This document shows, one piece after another, positions 18,190-27,468 of a stretch of DNA of 64,000 bases. The position numbers and the translations under genes were made by a program. How positions within the stretch are numbered: the first letter of the stretch is position 1; each line of letters opens with the position of its first letter. Origin of the DNA: Lysinibacillus agricola (GTDB lineage Bacteria > Bacillota > Bacilli > Bacillales_A > Planococcaceae); the NCBI RefSeq assembly GCF_016638705.1, contig NZ_CP067341.1, positions 4,281,501 to 4,345,500 of the forward strand, written 5' to 3'. The notes beneath the pieces were generated by a model. That model was given only the letters and a program-made list of their open reading frames with translations. It made no database searches and had not been told where the DNA came from.

Positions 18190-19128
18190 TTACATACGTC
18201 GATTTTTGCCGTGCATTTCAATTGGCTCTGTCAAGGCTTTGACACGTTCCATAATACGTCCAGCCTTCACAACTTCTATGTCACCTTTTTGCGACTGTGC
18301 TAAATGATGCTCTAGTTCATCATATTTAAAATTAGATGTAATGAATGTTGGCAATTGCTCCGCCATGCGGTAATGGAAAATAGTCCCCAAAATTTCATCT
18401 CGCGTCCAAGCGGTCATTGTCTCGGCTCCTAAATCATCAAGCATTAGCACTGGTGCCTTCTTCACATAGTCTAATTTTTCATTCAATGTATTATCGCCAA
18501 TTGCATTTTTCATTTCTCGTAAAAATTCAGGCACGAACACGACTACTGAACGAATTTTGATGGAGGCTAATTCATTAGCAAGTGCTCCTAGTACAAAAGA
18601 TTTCCCTACACCAAATTTCCCGTATAAATAATAACCCTTTGCTGGAAGCTTTCCTGTTTCCAATGTTGTCTTCACAAATTGTGCCGCTTTTTGAGCAATC
18701 ATGACACGAGATTCATCGTCAATGAGTAAATCTTGAATTGTCGCTTGCAGCACATCCTTAGGCATATGCATACTCGCAATCATATTGGTTACATCACGTC
18801 GCTCATCCTCGCGTATCTTTTGCTCACAACGTACATAATCAATTTCAACGGTACTTCTCACTACACGTAAAGTAGGTAAAAAACCTTTTAAGTAGTTTGT
18901 ACAACTTTCCGTATTGTTACAGCCACAGCAGACAGTAGATTGACTAATAAACTCATGGAGCTTCGGTAAATTACGTTCAATTGTTTCATAGCTTAACTCA
19001 TCTGCATGCGCTGCTAAAAATTCTTGCACACGAGGGTTTTCTAAAATTTCTCGACGCATCGTTTCGTAACGTTCTTGAAATGATGGTACATTAATTGCTC
19101 TTTTTAATGGTCCATTAATCTGTTCGAT
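18190..19128 (-). CDS. dnaI: Primosomal helicase loader DnaI (apparent ATC start)
   Basis: AAA+ ATPase that loads the replicative helicase. N-terminal zinc region CCGCNNTESC, Walker A YGKFGVGKS near residues 168-176, Walker B VLMLDDLGAE near 232, arginine-finger side SNFKYDELEHH. Homology to B. subtilis DnaI (311 residues, MEPIGRSLQG...PDFQKRLEQM) continues upstream of the first ATG (19059) through EQINGPLKRAINVPSFQERYETM. The codon aligned with the initiator Met is ATC at 19126-19128, with GGAGGG 9 bases before it; no ATG, GTG or TTG exists in that stretch. From ATC the protein is 312 residues. Either a true AUC start or a base error. Confidence 0.9.
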   Translation of the reverse strand: MEQINGPLKRAINVPSFQERYETMRREILENPRVQEFLAAHADELSYETIERNLPKLHEFISQSTVCCGCNNTESCTNYLKGFLPTLRVVRSTVEIDYVRCEQKIREDERRDVTNMIASMHMPKDVLQATIQDLLIDDESRVMIAQKAAQFVKTTLETGKLPAKGYYLYGKFGVGKSFVLGALANELASIKIRSVVVFVPEFLREMKNAIGDNTLNEKLDYVKKAPVLMLDDLGAETMTAWTRDEILGTIFHYRMAEQLPTFITSNFKYDELEHHLAQSQKGDIEVVKAGRIMERVKALTEPIEMHGKNRRM

Positions 19129-19143
19129 TGTCGTTCACCCTCC

Positions 19144-20511
19144 TTACTTATCACTTTTCCCTAGCATTTCCAATATTTTTTGACGCTCTTGCTCAAAATC
19201 TATCGTGCTTGAAGTGTTATCTTCTTGTTGCTCGTTACGTTTGTAAAACCATTCAGGCACCTTCTCTTCACGTTGATTTCCTGAACGCCCTTTAGCACCT
19301 TGATTACTTTTCCTCGGTGTCTGCGGCTTATTTTTCCACGTAGTGTATTTATCATGCTCCTGGCGTGCTAGCTCCATTGCTTCCTTTGCAGTTTGAATAT
19401 TTTTACGTACCCAATGATCCGCAATCGTTTCCACATATTTTTTAGGTAGCTTCATATCAGTTGTTAACATTACATATTCCAAAAGAGCATTAACAACACC
19501 TACTGGCATTCCATGCTGGACAATTAAGCTTTCAGCAAGCTGAACGGAAGTCTGTAGAGGTTCTTTGCCATTATTGATATCTCGCAGCACTTGGACTGGC
19601 GGAGTCGTCTCTAAATAATGCTGAAGCTCCTGATCCTTTGTTTTTTGTCCTGATTCTTCTAGAGATGATGGCTCAATCACTCTTGCAAGCTTTGGTGGTT
19701 CTTTTGATACCGTTAGCTTATAAAAATCGGCAGCTGCCTTACGTAATCGTTCCAGTGAAATACCTAGGTCATCATCTAATGCAAGAATCACAACTTTTTG
19801 CATATCCAGTGCCGTTAAGCGATATAAAAAAGCAAGTTTTGCTATTGTTTCACGTACCTCAAGTGTTAGTAAACTGGACGGCACTAGCTGCTCCGATAAA
19901 CCCGCCTGCAGTAATTCGAAGTCAAACTGTTCAAAATAAAACGGATATACCTTTTGCTGTTGATCCTTACGACTAGTATCGACTTGTAAATCATCTGGAA
20001 TCTTTGAACTAACAGGCTTAAAAACGTCTATGAAGACACGTGATACATCTTTAAATTCTGCATCTCTTGCAGATGGAATAAAACGCTGACGTAACTTTCG
20101 ATAAGCTTGCTCCCCAATTTTACTAAACAAAAACATCGACAGCAGTGGGTCTTTCATAAAGCTATCTGCATCAAGCGGACGCATCAGCTCATATAAAAAG
20201 CTTCGCTGGTCAGCATCTTCTTTTTTCCATGTGCGTAACAAGCCAATTGCTTCGAGCGCAATACGTGCCTCAAATATTTTACCAATAGGAAGCCCTAGCA
20301 CATTCATTAAATAATAATGTGTCATTTGCTGACTTGGCATTTGCTCAGCTTCTGCCCATAGTGTTAAATAAAGGCTGATTGGCTCCGCTCCAATTAAAGG
20401 CTGATAAAATAGCGTTACTAATTGACGTTCCTGCGTAGAAAGTGCATGAGGTAGGCGAATGTCAAAAGAATCAGCGGGCTGCAATTCCTTATACAAATGG
20501 ATCAACGTCAT
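19144..20511 (-). CDS. dnaB: Replication initiation and membrane attachment protein DnaB
   Basis: 455-residue Firmicute DnaB (not the helicase), which with DnaD and DnaI loads the helicase at oriC and at restart sites. Two DnaD-like winged and DDBH domains: the N-terminal part with RQLVTLFYQPLIGAEPISLYLTLW, and the C-terminal part with AESLIVQHGMPVGVVNALLEYVML and YVETIADHWVRKNI. A polar, charged tail ends KILEMLGKSDK. Lies 15 bp before the proposed dnaI start and 18 bp after nrdR, hence nrdR-dnaB-dnaI as one unit. Confidence 0.92.
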   Translation of the reverse strand: MTLIHLYKELQPADSFDIRLPHALSTQERQLVTLFYQPLIGAEPISLYLTLWAEAEQMPSQQMTHYYLMNVLGLPIGKIFEARIALEAIGLLRTWKKEDADQRSFLYELMRPLDADSFMKDPLLSMFLFSKIGEQAYRKLRQRFIPSARDAEFKDVSRVFIDVFKPVSSKIPDDLQVDTSRKDQQQKVYPFYFEQFDFELLQAGLSEQLVPSSLLTLEVRETIAKLAFLYRLTALDMQKVVILALDDDLGISLERLRKAAADFYKLTVSKEPPKLARVIEPSSLEESGQKTKDQELQHYLETTPPVQVLRDINNGKEPLQTSVQLAESLIVQHGMPVGVVNALLEYVMLTTDMKLPKKYVETIADHWVRKNIQTAKEAMELARQEHDKYTTWKNKPQTPRKSNQGAKGRSGNQREEKVPEWFYKRNEQQEDNTSSTIDFEQERQKILEMLGKSDK

Positions 20512-20529
20512 TCACCCTCTCTGTTTTCC

Positions 20530-21000
20530 CTATGATTTTTGCTCTGTCTGACGTTGAATAATCTCTTTAATCTCTTCAATAAAGACATTGATGTCCTTAA
20601 ATTGGCGGTAAACCGATGCAAAGCGCACATAAGCAACCTCATCAATTTTCGCTAAGCGATCCATCACCATTTCCCCTACATCCTCAGACTGGACTTCAGA
20701 ATTCCCAATGCGACGAAGATCTTTTTCAATAGACATTACTAGTCCCTCAAGTACTTCAAGAGAAACAGGGCGTTTTTCGCAAGCACGAATTAGTCCACGA
20801 AGTACTTTTTCACGACTAAATTCTTCTCGTGAACCTTCCTTTTTCACTACAACTAACGGTGTCTCTTCAATTTTTTCAAACGTTGTGAAGCGGAAGCCAC
20901 ATGACTCACATTCACGACGTCTACGAATTTCTTTATTATCATCTACAGGCCTCGAATCCACAACACGCGTTCCGTTAAATTGGCAAGATGGACATCTCAT
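20530..21000 (-). CDS. nrdR: Transcriptional repressor NrdR
   Basis: 156 residues. N-terminal zinc ribbon with CPSC and CESC pairs (MRCPSCQ...[16 protein letters not shown]), then the ATP-cone from residue 49 with [19 protein letters not shown]. NrdR represses ribonucleotide reductase genes when dATP is high. No nrd genes are in the window, so it acts in trans. The nrdR-dnaB-dnaI order is the same as in B. subtilis; speD is not present next to it. Confidence 0.96.
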   Translation of the reverse strand: MRCPSCQFNGTRVVDSRPVDDNKEIRRRRECESCGFRFTTFEKIEETPLVVVKKEGSREEFSREKVLRGLIRACEKRPVSLEVLEGLVMSIEKDLRRIGNSEVQSEDVGEMVMDRLAKIDEVAYVRFASVYRQFKDINVFIEEIKEIIQRQTEQKS

Positions 21001-21206
21001 ATAATTACTCTCCTGATTTCACAACATTTAATATTTCTATTATAACAAATTTCCTATGTGTAAGAAAAGCGCATTCACGCTAGTGTGCTCATGATAAGCC
21101 CTGAAAGGAGAAAGTACAAGCATAGATTGCAATAATTTATCTAAGGAGATCGCAACATACTCTTGATATCAAATACAATACCAATAACGATAAACTATCT
21201 ATTTAA

Positions 21207-21247
21207 TAAAAAAAAGCACATCGAAACCACTAGGATTTCAATGTGCT
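21207..21247 (-). terminator. Terminator of gapB
   Basis: Arms AGCACATTGAAA/TTTCGATGTGCT (one mismatch) and nine T on the minus strand, 11 bp after the gapB stop. Confidence 0.8.
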
Positions 21248-21258
21248 CAGAATAATTT

Positions 21259-22281
21259 TTAAGCGTTAACTGTTTCTAAAGCTTTTGCCACTTTTTTCAC
21301 AAGATCTACAACACGTGCAGAATAACCCCACTCATTGTCGTACCAAGCAAGTACTTTCACTTTGCGGTCACCCATTACCATTGTCGAAAGTCCATCCACT
21401 GTAGAAGAGTAAGTTGTTGTATTGTAATCAGAAGATACTAGAGGCTCAACTGAGAAGTTTAAGATACCTTTCATTGGACCTTCAGTAGCAGCTTTCACAA
21501 ATGCAGCATTGATAGAATCTACTGTTACATCTGTATTTAAATCAACTACAAGGTCAACTAATGATACGTTTGGTGTTGGAACACGAAGTGCCATACCGTG
21601 AATTTTGCCTTCTAATTCTGGTAATACCAATTTCAAAGCTTTGGCAGCACCTGTAGATGTTGGAATGATTGATTGTGCGCATCCACGTGCACGACGTAAA
21701 TCTTTATGTGGATTGTCTAGATTCTTTTGGTCATTTGTATAAGCGTGAACTGTTGTCATTAATCCGCTTTCGATACCAAATGTGTCATTTAATACTTTAG
21801 CAACTGGTGCTAAGCAGTTTGTTGTACAAGAAGCATTTGAAATAACATCATGTTTTGCGATATCAAGTTTCTCATCATTTACACCTAAAACAATTGTTAC
21901 GTCCTCGTTTTTACCAGGTGCTGTTAAGATCACTTTCTTTGCGCCTGCTTCTAAGTGCATTGCTGCTTTTTCACGATCATTAAATTTACCAGTTGCTTCA
22001 ATAACGATATCCACACCCATTGTTGCCCATGGTAATTTTAATGGGTCGCGTTCGCTAATAATTTGAACACGTTTACCATTTACAATTAAAGCATCGCCTG
22101 CTGGTTCAATCGTACCTTCGAATGTTCCGTGATTTGTGTCATACTTAATCAAATGTGCTAACGTTTCAGCTGGATAGCTCGCGTTAATCGCAACGATATT
22201 TAAACTTTCTTGTACGATCGCTTGGCGGAAAACCATACGTCCGATACGCCCGAAACCATTAATAGCAACTGATACTGTCAT
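21259..22281 (-). CDS. gapB: Glyceraldehyde-3-phosphate dehydrogenase, gluconeogenic GapB type
   Basis: 340 residues, the GapB length. Rossmann motif INGFGRIGRMVFRQA at the N-terminus, catalytic Cys in NASCTTNCLAPVAKVL, and AYTNDQKNLDNPHKDLRRARG. Where glycolytic GapA has Asp (VNDL) for NAD ribose, this protein has INAS, which fits NADP preference and the gluconeogenic direction. Position between the replication genes and coaE is that of gapB in B. subtilis. A 14-bp palindrome in the 5' UTR may take part in control. Confidence 0.93.
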   Translation of the reverse strand: MTVSVAINGFGRIGRMVFRQAIVQESLNIVAINASYPAETLAHLIKYDTNHGTFEGTIEPAGDALIVNGKRVQIISERDPLKLPWATMGVDIVIEATGKFNDREKAAMHLEAGAKKVILTAPGKNEDVTIVLGVNDEKLDIAKHDVISNASCTTNCLAPVAKVLNDTFGIESGLMTTVHAYTNDQKNLDNPHKDLRRARGCAQSIIPTSTGAAKALKLVLPELEGKIHGMALRVPTPNVSLVDLVVDLNTDVTVDSINAAFVKAATEGPMKGILNFSVEPLVSSDYNTTTYSSTVDGLSTMVMGDRKVKVLAWYDNEWGYSARVVDLVKKVAKALETVNA

Positions 22282-22297
22282 TTATAAAATCCTCCCG

Positions 22298-22311
22298 TGA
22301 GTACGTACTCA
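22298..22311. promoter_or_regulatory. 14-bp perfect palindrome in the gapB leader
   Basis: TGAGTACGTACTCA reads the same on both strands and ends just before the gapB ribosome site (GGGAGG). It could be an operator for a gluconeogenesis repressor such as CcpN, or a hairpin close to the ribosome site; I cannot tell which. Confidence 0.4.
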
Positions 22312-22492
22312 TATTAATTATATACTTTATGCTGATTAGTATAACACAATTTTAAAAAAGATGAACATTATATATTCATAATATAAAAGTTCTTATTTTC
22401 TGAAAAATAAAATCGCCTAAATTAGTCCTTATTATGGTATAAATCCACAAAAAAATGCATAGCAAAGTGTTCTTGTCACGCATCCGTATTGT

Positions 22493-22545
22493 TGAATATA
22501 ATGTCAATGAAATTAATGTGTCATATTAAATAAAGTATGGCTCTT
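22493..22545. repeat. Repeat family C, copy C1 (tail only)
   Basis: Contains TATAATGTCAATGAAATTAA and TCATATTAAATAAAGTATGG, the reverse complement of the tail of copy C3. It abuts family B copy B2. Confidence 0.6.
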
Positions 22546-22557
22546 CGGCAGCGAGGG

Positions 22558-22776
22558 GTTGATTTCCGTTCCGGCTGGGCGCTTTGTTGCTGCCGCTACG
22601 CTTTCGCACAGAGCAAAGCTTCCTGGGGGCGTCCGATGAGCCGCTTCGCTGCGCTCCAGGGTCTCGGGCCAACACGATGTTGGTCACGGAGGCGTTATCA
22701 CAGGATGTGATGCTTTTAGCCTCCGTTCCTCTATTGCTGATCCCCGAGGAGTCGCCCAGCCTCCACTCCAATCAAC
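22558..22776. repeat. Repeat family B, copy B2 (complete)
   Basis: Ends are imperfect 24-bp inverted repeats: GTTGATTTCCGTTCCGGCTG at the left and the complement of GTTGATTGGAGTGGAGGCTG at the right, both followed by GGGCG. The inside holds GCTACGCTTTCGCACAGAG, GTTGGTCACGGAGGCG and the hairpin ATCACAGGATGTGAT. No ORF with a ribosome site. Confidence 0.85.
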
Positions 22777-22973
22777 TAATTCACATAGCATGTATCCTCT
22801 GACATGTCGCTATAATTTAAGTGATAAAACGTAACTTTTGCTAAATGATTTTATCTGTGCGACAGCAACAACGACTATACAATCACGTCACTGTTATAAG
22901 TCTATTCTGTTCAATTAAGGTGCGTTGTTATAGGTCCAATGCATAAAATTTATAAAAGTTCTACGCTATTGCT

Positions 22974-23076
22974 GATTTCCGTTCCAGGCTACTCGACTCC
23001 CGTGGGAAAGCGAGTAGCCTGGAACGGAAATCACCCAATGTGACACCATAATTTCATTGACATAATAGTTTTTCAA
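22974..23076. repeat. Repeat family C, copy C2 with a 22-bp perfect palindrome
   Basis: Arms 22974-22995 and 23011-23032 are exact complements over 22 bases (starting GATTTCCGTTCC) around a 15-base loop. The tail ends TTGACATAATAGTTTTTCAA. The palindrome arm shares TGATTTCCGTTCC with the family B left end. Confidence 0.8.
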
Positions 23077-23141
23077 AGAAAGTAATGCGTAGCAATATGT
23101 CATTGCTACGCATCGATTAATTTTACGGATTATTAATTTGA

Positions 23142-23735
23142 TTATAAAACGTCCCAATATGTCAGGATTTTTTTTAATTGGTGCTCTGTTTGTTCTAAAT
23201 TTTCATTATTGTAAATAACCGCATGGGCACCTTTTTCTTTGACTGACATAGGTAGTTGAGAATGCATTCGAGCTAGTGCATCCTCCTTCGATAAGTTGTT
23301 ACGCTCCATTAAGCGACGGAGCTGTACCTCTTCACTAACCGATACTACAATAATACGCTCGACAAAATGCTGTAGCTTGCTTTCGAATAAAAGTGGAATA
23401 TCCATCACTACATGCTTTTCTCCAGACTCTAAATAAGCATCGCGCTGGCGCAGCATTTCCTTACGAATAGCAGGATGCATAATATCATTTAAAATTTTAC
23501 GCTTTGCAGGCTCATGGAAAATAATATCGCCAAGCTTGGCACGATTTAAACTACCATCTTCTAGTAATATGTCTTGTCCAAAATTTTCAGCTATTAACTT
23601 TAAAGTCTCCGTTCCTGGTTCTACAACATCACGCGCTACAATATCTGCATCGACAATCGGTAAACCAAGTGCTGTCATCATTTTTACTACTGTACTTTTT
23701 CCGCTCGCTATACTTCCTGTTAATCCGATAATCAT
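23142..23735 (-). CDS. coaE: Dephospho-CoA kinase
   Basis: Last step of coenzyme A synthesis, phosphorylating the 3'-OH of dephospho-CoA. 197 residues from ATG 23735, the B. subtilis length, with AAGGGG 9 bases upstream; the longer frame to 23789 overlaps mutM and is rejected. P-loop GLTGSIASGKST at residues 4-15; CoA-binding DADIVARDVVEPGT; lid region RLMERNNLSKEDALARM. 13 bp after mutM, so polA-mutM-coaE form an operon. Confidence 0.95.
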   Translation of the reverse strand: MIIGLTGSIASGKSTVVKMMTALGLPIVDADIVARDVVEPGTETLKLIAENFGQDILLEDGSLNRAKLGDIIFHEPAKRKILNDIMHPAIRKEMLRQRDAYLESGEKHVVMDIPLLFESKLQHFVERIIVVSVSEEVQLRRLMERNNLSKEDALARMHSQLPMSVKEKGAHAVIYNNENLEQTEHQLKKILTYWDVL

Positions 23736-23748
23736 AGTTAAATCCCCT

Positions 23749-24621
23749 TTAATGTTGACAATTTGGGCAAAAGACTGATATGCGCCCACCTATCGTCATT
23801 TGGCTCGTTGCAGTTCCACACGTTGGACACATCTTCTTGCCATACATTTGCAATCGATTTTGCATACTTCCAGCCTCACCATTTATATTACGATAATCTG
23901 AAATTGTTGAACCTCCTGCTTCAATGCTCTGGCGTAAAATAGCGACAATCGCCTCGAATAATGCACGCTTACGCTTTTCACTAATGCGGTTCATAGTGCG
24001 GGTCGGATGAATTTTTTGAGCAAATAGTGCTTCTGTAGCATAAATATTGCCACAGCCCGAAATAACCTGCCCATCCATAATTACTTCCTTAACGGCCTTT
24101 TTCTCATATTTCGGTAACTTTGATTTCGCAATAAAATAATCACATGCTGCTTCATCGAATGGCTCTGGTGCCATTTTAGTTAATGGTGCATGATCCTCAA
24201 TTTTTGTTAAAAAACGTAATTCACCAAAGCGACGTATGTCCGAGTATATTAAATAGCCACCATCTGCCATTTGAAATGTAGCATGAATATGCTTTTGAAA
24301 TTTCGCCTCATTAATTTCCTCAGGCGAATTCACAACAAACCATGCACCTGTCATCCCTAAATGACTAACAAGTACATAAGGAACATCCTCTTTCAGCAAA
24401 TGAAAAAAGATGTATTTTGCACGTCGTTCAATTTTTGTAATTGTCATTTGGGACAAGGTTATTTCAAATGCATCGGGCTCAGCTTGCTTCACGATACATT
24501 GTTTTCCTTCCCCAAAGGACAAACGAATAATTTCAGACAGTTGAACCTGTTGAATTGTGCGCCCTTCAATCTTAGGTTTTAATGCCTGGACGACACCTTC
24601 AACCTCTGGTAATTCAGGCAT
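23749..24621 (-). CDS. mutM: Formamidopyrimidine-DNA glycosylase
   Basis: Removes oxidised purines such as 8-oxoguanine and nicks the abasic site. 290 residues. Catalytic N-terminus MPELPEVEG (Pro2 nucleophile, Glu3), Lys in VSHLGMTG region, helix-two-turn-helix EALFAQKIHPTR, and C-terminal zinc finger CPTC...CPNC. 12 bp after polA; the polA-mutM pairing suits a repair unit and matches B. subtilis. Confidence 0.96.
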   Translation of the reverse strand: MPELPEVEGVVQALKPKIEGRTIQQVQLSEIIRLSFGEGKQCIVKQAEPDAFEITLSQMTITKIERRAKYIFFHLLKEDVPYVLVSHLGMTGAWFVVNSPEEINEAKFQKHIHATFQMADGGYLIYSDIRRFGELRFLTKIEDHAPLTKMAPEPFDEAACDYFIAKSKLPKYEKKAVKEVIMDGQVISGCGNIYATEALFAQKIHPTRTMNRISEKRKRALFEAIVAILRQSIEAGGSTISDYRNINGEAGSMQNRLQMYGKKMCPTCGTATSQMTIGGRISVFCPNCQH

Positions 24622-24633
24622 TTTAACCCCTCC

Positions 24634-27261
24634 TTATTTTGCTTCGTACCAAGTCGCGCCGTAGTTGAAGTCCACTTTTAGCGGTACATCAAGCTCGATC
24701 GCATTCTCCATAACCTCTGGTACTATTTTTTCAAGCAGCGCAATCTCCTCCTTAGGTGCTTCAAAAATTAATTCATCATGCACTTGTAATAGGAGCTTTG
24801 CCTGCATATTTTCTTTTTTCAATCGAGCATCCATATCAATCATTGCTTTTTTAATAATATCAGCTGCACTTCCCTGAATCGGTGTATTCATCGCGGTACG
24901 CTCAGCAAAGCTTCGCAGATTGAAATTTGAGCTCGTAATATCAGGTAAATATCGACGTCGATTTAAAATCGTTGTCACATAACCATTAAATTTTGCATCC
25001 TGCACGATATCATCCATATATTGTTTTACACCTGGGAAGCTCGCAAAATATTTCTCGATAAATATAGCAGCTTCCTTTCGAGTAATATCTAAATTTTGCG
25101 ATAAGCCATAATCACTAATACCATAAACGATACCAAAGTTTACCGCTTTAGCAGCGCGACGCATATTGCTATCGACCTCATCAGCTGAGACATGGAATAC
25201 ATCCATTGCTGTACGTGTATGAACATCCATACCTTCACGGAAAGCTTCTACTAAATTTTTATCCTTTGACATATGGGCCAATACTCGCAATTCGATTTGT
25301 GAATAGTCGGCAGAAAACAATATCCAATCTTCTTGCGATGGGACAAACGCTTGACGGATTTTTCGCCCTTCTTCTAAACGAATCGGGATGTTTTGCAAAT
25401 TCGGATCAGTTGAGCTTAAACGCCCTGTAGCTGTTAATGCTTGTTGGAATCGAGTATGCACCTTTCCATCCTCTTCATGGATTTCCTTGAGCAAGCCTTC
25501 AATATATGTTGACTGTAATTTTCCAAGCTGACGATACAAAAGAATATGCTCAATAATGGCATGCTCTGGCTTTAATTTTTCCAATACATCTGCTGCAGTG
25601 GAATAACCTGTTTTTGTCTTTTTAATAACAGGAAGACCTAGTTTATCAAAGAGAATAACACCTAATTGCTTTGGTGAATTAATATTGAAGGCTTCTCCCG
25701 CCTCCGCATAAATTTCTTGTTCGATAACAATTAGCTTGTCATTTAGCTCTTGCCCCATTTTTTCCAATGTGGCACGATTGACCGTGATACCCTCACTTTC
25801 CATTTCCCTAAAAATGAAAGCAAGTGGAAGTTCTAAGTTTTTATAGAGTTCGAACTGTTCATTTTCCTTTAACAATGTCTCAAGCTTTGACTGTAATGAC
25901 CACACAGCAAAGGCTTTACGGCCGGCATGCTCAGCCAGTACATCCATGGCTGGTATAGCTCGTTTAGCTCCTTTACCATAAACACTCTCATTTGCCTGCA
26001 CATTACGATAGCCCAGTTCTTTCGCAAGTGTCGCCACATCATCTCCACTTAGCCCAGGATTATTAATATAAGAGGCAAGCAATAAGTCAAATTCAACACC
26101 CGCTAAACGAATCCCCGCACGTTTTAACGCCGCCTGAGATGCCTTTGAATCAGACACATACTTTATTTTAGTAGCATCTTCTAACCAGAGACGAAGAACA
26201 TCTGATTTAGCCGCAGTATCAAACGGCACGTACATTGTTTTCGCTCCATCTGTTAGTGCAATGCCTAGTTGCTGACACGTATGATAATGCTCGTCCTCTA
26301 GTTCCAAGTGCACTGCCATTACATCCTTTAAATGCTCTTGCTTTACTTCTTGCACAATTTCATAGTCAAACGGCGCTTGTTCTTCTTCTTGGACAGTAAA
26401 ATCACTTTTATCTAGTAGTGACTTAAAGCCAAGCTCCCGCCACACGTTCATTAATTCTTCCTCATTCGGACCATTATAACCAAGATCAGTAAGCGTTATA
26501 TCAATTGGTGCATCTGTAAAAATGGTAGCAAGCTTTTTACTCATTAGTGCCTGCTCTTCATTGGCAACTAATTTTTCTTTCATTTTTGAAGTCTTTACCG
26601 TATCCATTGCCGCATAAAGCGACTCCACTGAACCATGCTCTTTCAGCAATTTAACAGCCGTTTTTTCACCAACACCTGGTACACCAGGAATATTATCTGA
26701 AGCATCTCCCATTAAACCTTTCATATCAATAATTTGCCCGGGAGCTAAGCCGTATTTTTCTGCAATAAAGGCTGGTGTATTTTTTTCAATTTCGGTAATA
26801 CCCTTTTTAGTAATGTATACGGTTACCTGCTCAGTCGCGAGTTGTGTTAAGTCACGATCTCCTGATACGACGATGACGTCCATATCCTGTGATGAAGCTT
26901 CTTTGGCAAGTGTCCCTATAATATCGTCCGCTTCGTATAATTCAAGCTCATATCGCTTAATACCATAAGCATCAATAAGCTTACGTATATAAGGAAATTG
27001 CTCAGATAATTCTGGTGGAGTCTTTTGTCGACCACCTTTATATTCCGTAAATGTCTCATGACGGAAGGTTGTCTTACCTGCATCAAAGGCAACCAAAATT
27101 TTCGTTGGTTGCTCTTCCTCTAATATTCTTTGTAGCATTGTTGTAAAGCCGTATACTGCATTTGTATGAATCCCACTATCGTTCGTTAATAAAGGTAACG
27201 CAAAGAACGCGCGATACGCTAAACTATTGCCGTCCAATAATAGCAATTTTTCCTTTGTCAT
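24634..27261 (-). CDS. polA: DNA polymerase I
   Basis: 875 residues. N-terminal 5'-3' exonuclease (residues 1-290) with intact DGNSLAYRAFFALP and GDRDLTQLA acidic motifs; middle 3'-5' exonuclease-like domain lacking the DxE metal ligands, as in Bacillus; polymerase with motif A FSADYSQIELRVLAH, motif B RRAAKAVNFGIVYGIS and motif C LLQVHDELIFE. Fills gaps in repair and removes Okazaki primers. Starts at ATG with AGGAGG 8 bases upstream. First gene of polA-mutM-coaE. Confidence 0.97.
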   Translation of the reverse strand: MTKEKLLLLDGNSLAYRAFFALPLLTNDSGIHTNAVYGFTTMLQRILEEEQPTKILVAFDAGKTTFRHETFTEYKGGRQKTPPELSEQFPYIRKLIDAYGIKRYELELYEADDIIGTLAKEASSQDMDVIVVSGDRDLTQLATEQVTVYITKKGITEIEKNTPAFIAEKYGLAPGQIIDMKGLMGDASDNIPGVPGVGEKTAVKLLKEHGSVESLYAAMDTVKTSKMKEKLVANEEQALMSKKLATIFTDAPIDITLTDLGYNGPNEEELMNVWRELGFKSLLDKSDFTVQEEEQAPFDYEIVQEVKQEHLKDVMAVHLELEDEHYHTCQQLGIALTDGAKTMYVPFDTAAKSDVLRLWLEDATKIKYVSDSKASQAALKRAGIRLAGVEFDLLLASYINNPGLSGDDVATLAKELGYRNVQANESVYGKGAKRAIPAMDVLAEHAGRKAFAVWSLQSKLETLLKENEQFELYKNLELPLAFIFREMESEGITVNRATLEKMGQELNDKLIVIEQEIYAEAGEAFNINSPKQLGVILFDKLGLPVIKKTKTGYSTAADVLEKLKPEHAIIEHILLYRQLGKLQSTYIEGLLKEIHEEDGKVHTRFQQALTATGRLSSTDPNLQNIPIRLEEGRKIRQAFVPSQEDWILFSADYSQIELRVLAHMSKDKNLVEAFREGMDVHTRTAMDVFHVSADEVDSNMRRAAKAVNFGIVYGISDYGLSQNLDITRKEAAIFIEKYFASFPGVKQYMDDIVQDAKFNGYVTTILNRRRYLPDITSSNFNLRSFAERTAMNTPIQGSAADIIKKAMIDMDARLKKENMQAKLLLQVHDELIFEAPKEEIALLEKIVPEVMENAIELDVPLKVDFNYGATWYEAK

Positions 27262-27429
27262 GATTTTATCCTCCTGCGTTTTCGTCTTCTTAATTGTAAA
27301 ACGAAAACGTATGTTTGAAAATGCCTCTTCCTTTTTACTTTATCGAGAAAACGATTATTTTACCAATCATAACGATGAAAATCGCTAAAATTTCTATATT
27401 TATATATTAGCTTAGGATTGTCTATACAC

Positions 27430-27459
27430 AAAAAAGCCAATCACTTATAGTAATTGACT
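27430..27459 (-). terminator. Terminator of the small membrane protein gene
   Basis: Imperfect arms AGTCAAT/ATTGGCT on the minus strand with six T. Confidence 0.7.
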
Positions 27460-27468
27460 TCTCTCATG

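Noticed and set aside
18112..18303. Plus-strand 63-codon ORF next to dnaI
   Set aside because: It overlaps helix 3 of repeat A1 and the dnaI coding region in antisense, with no ribosome site.
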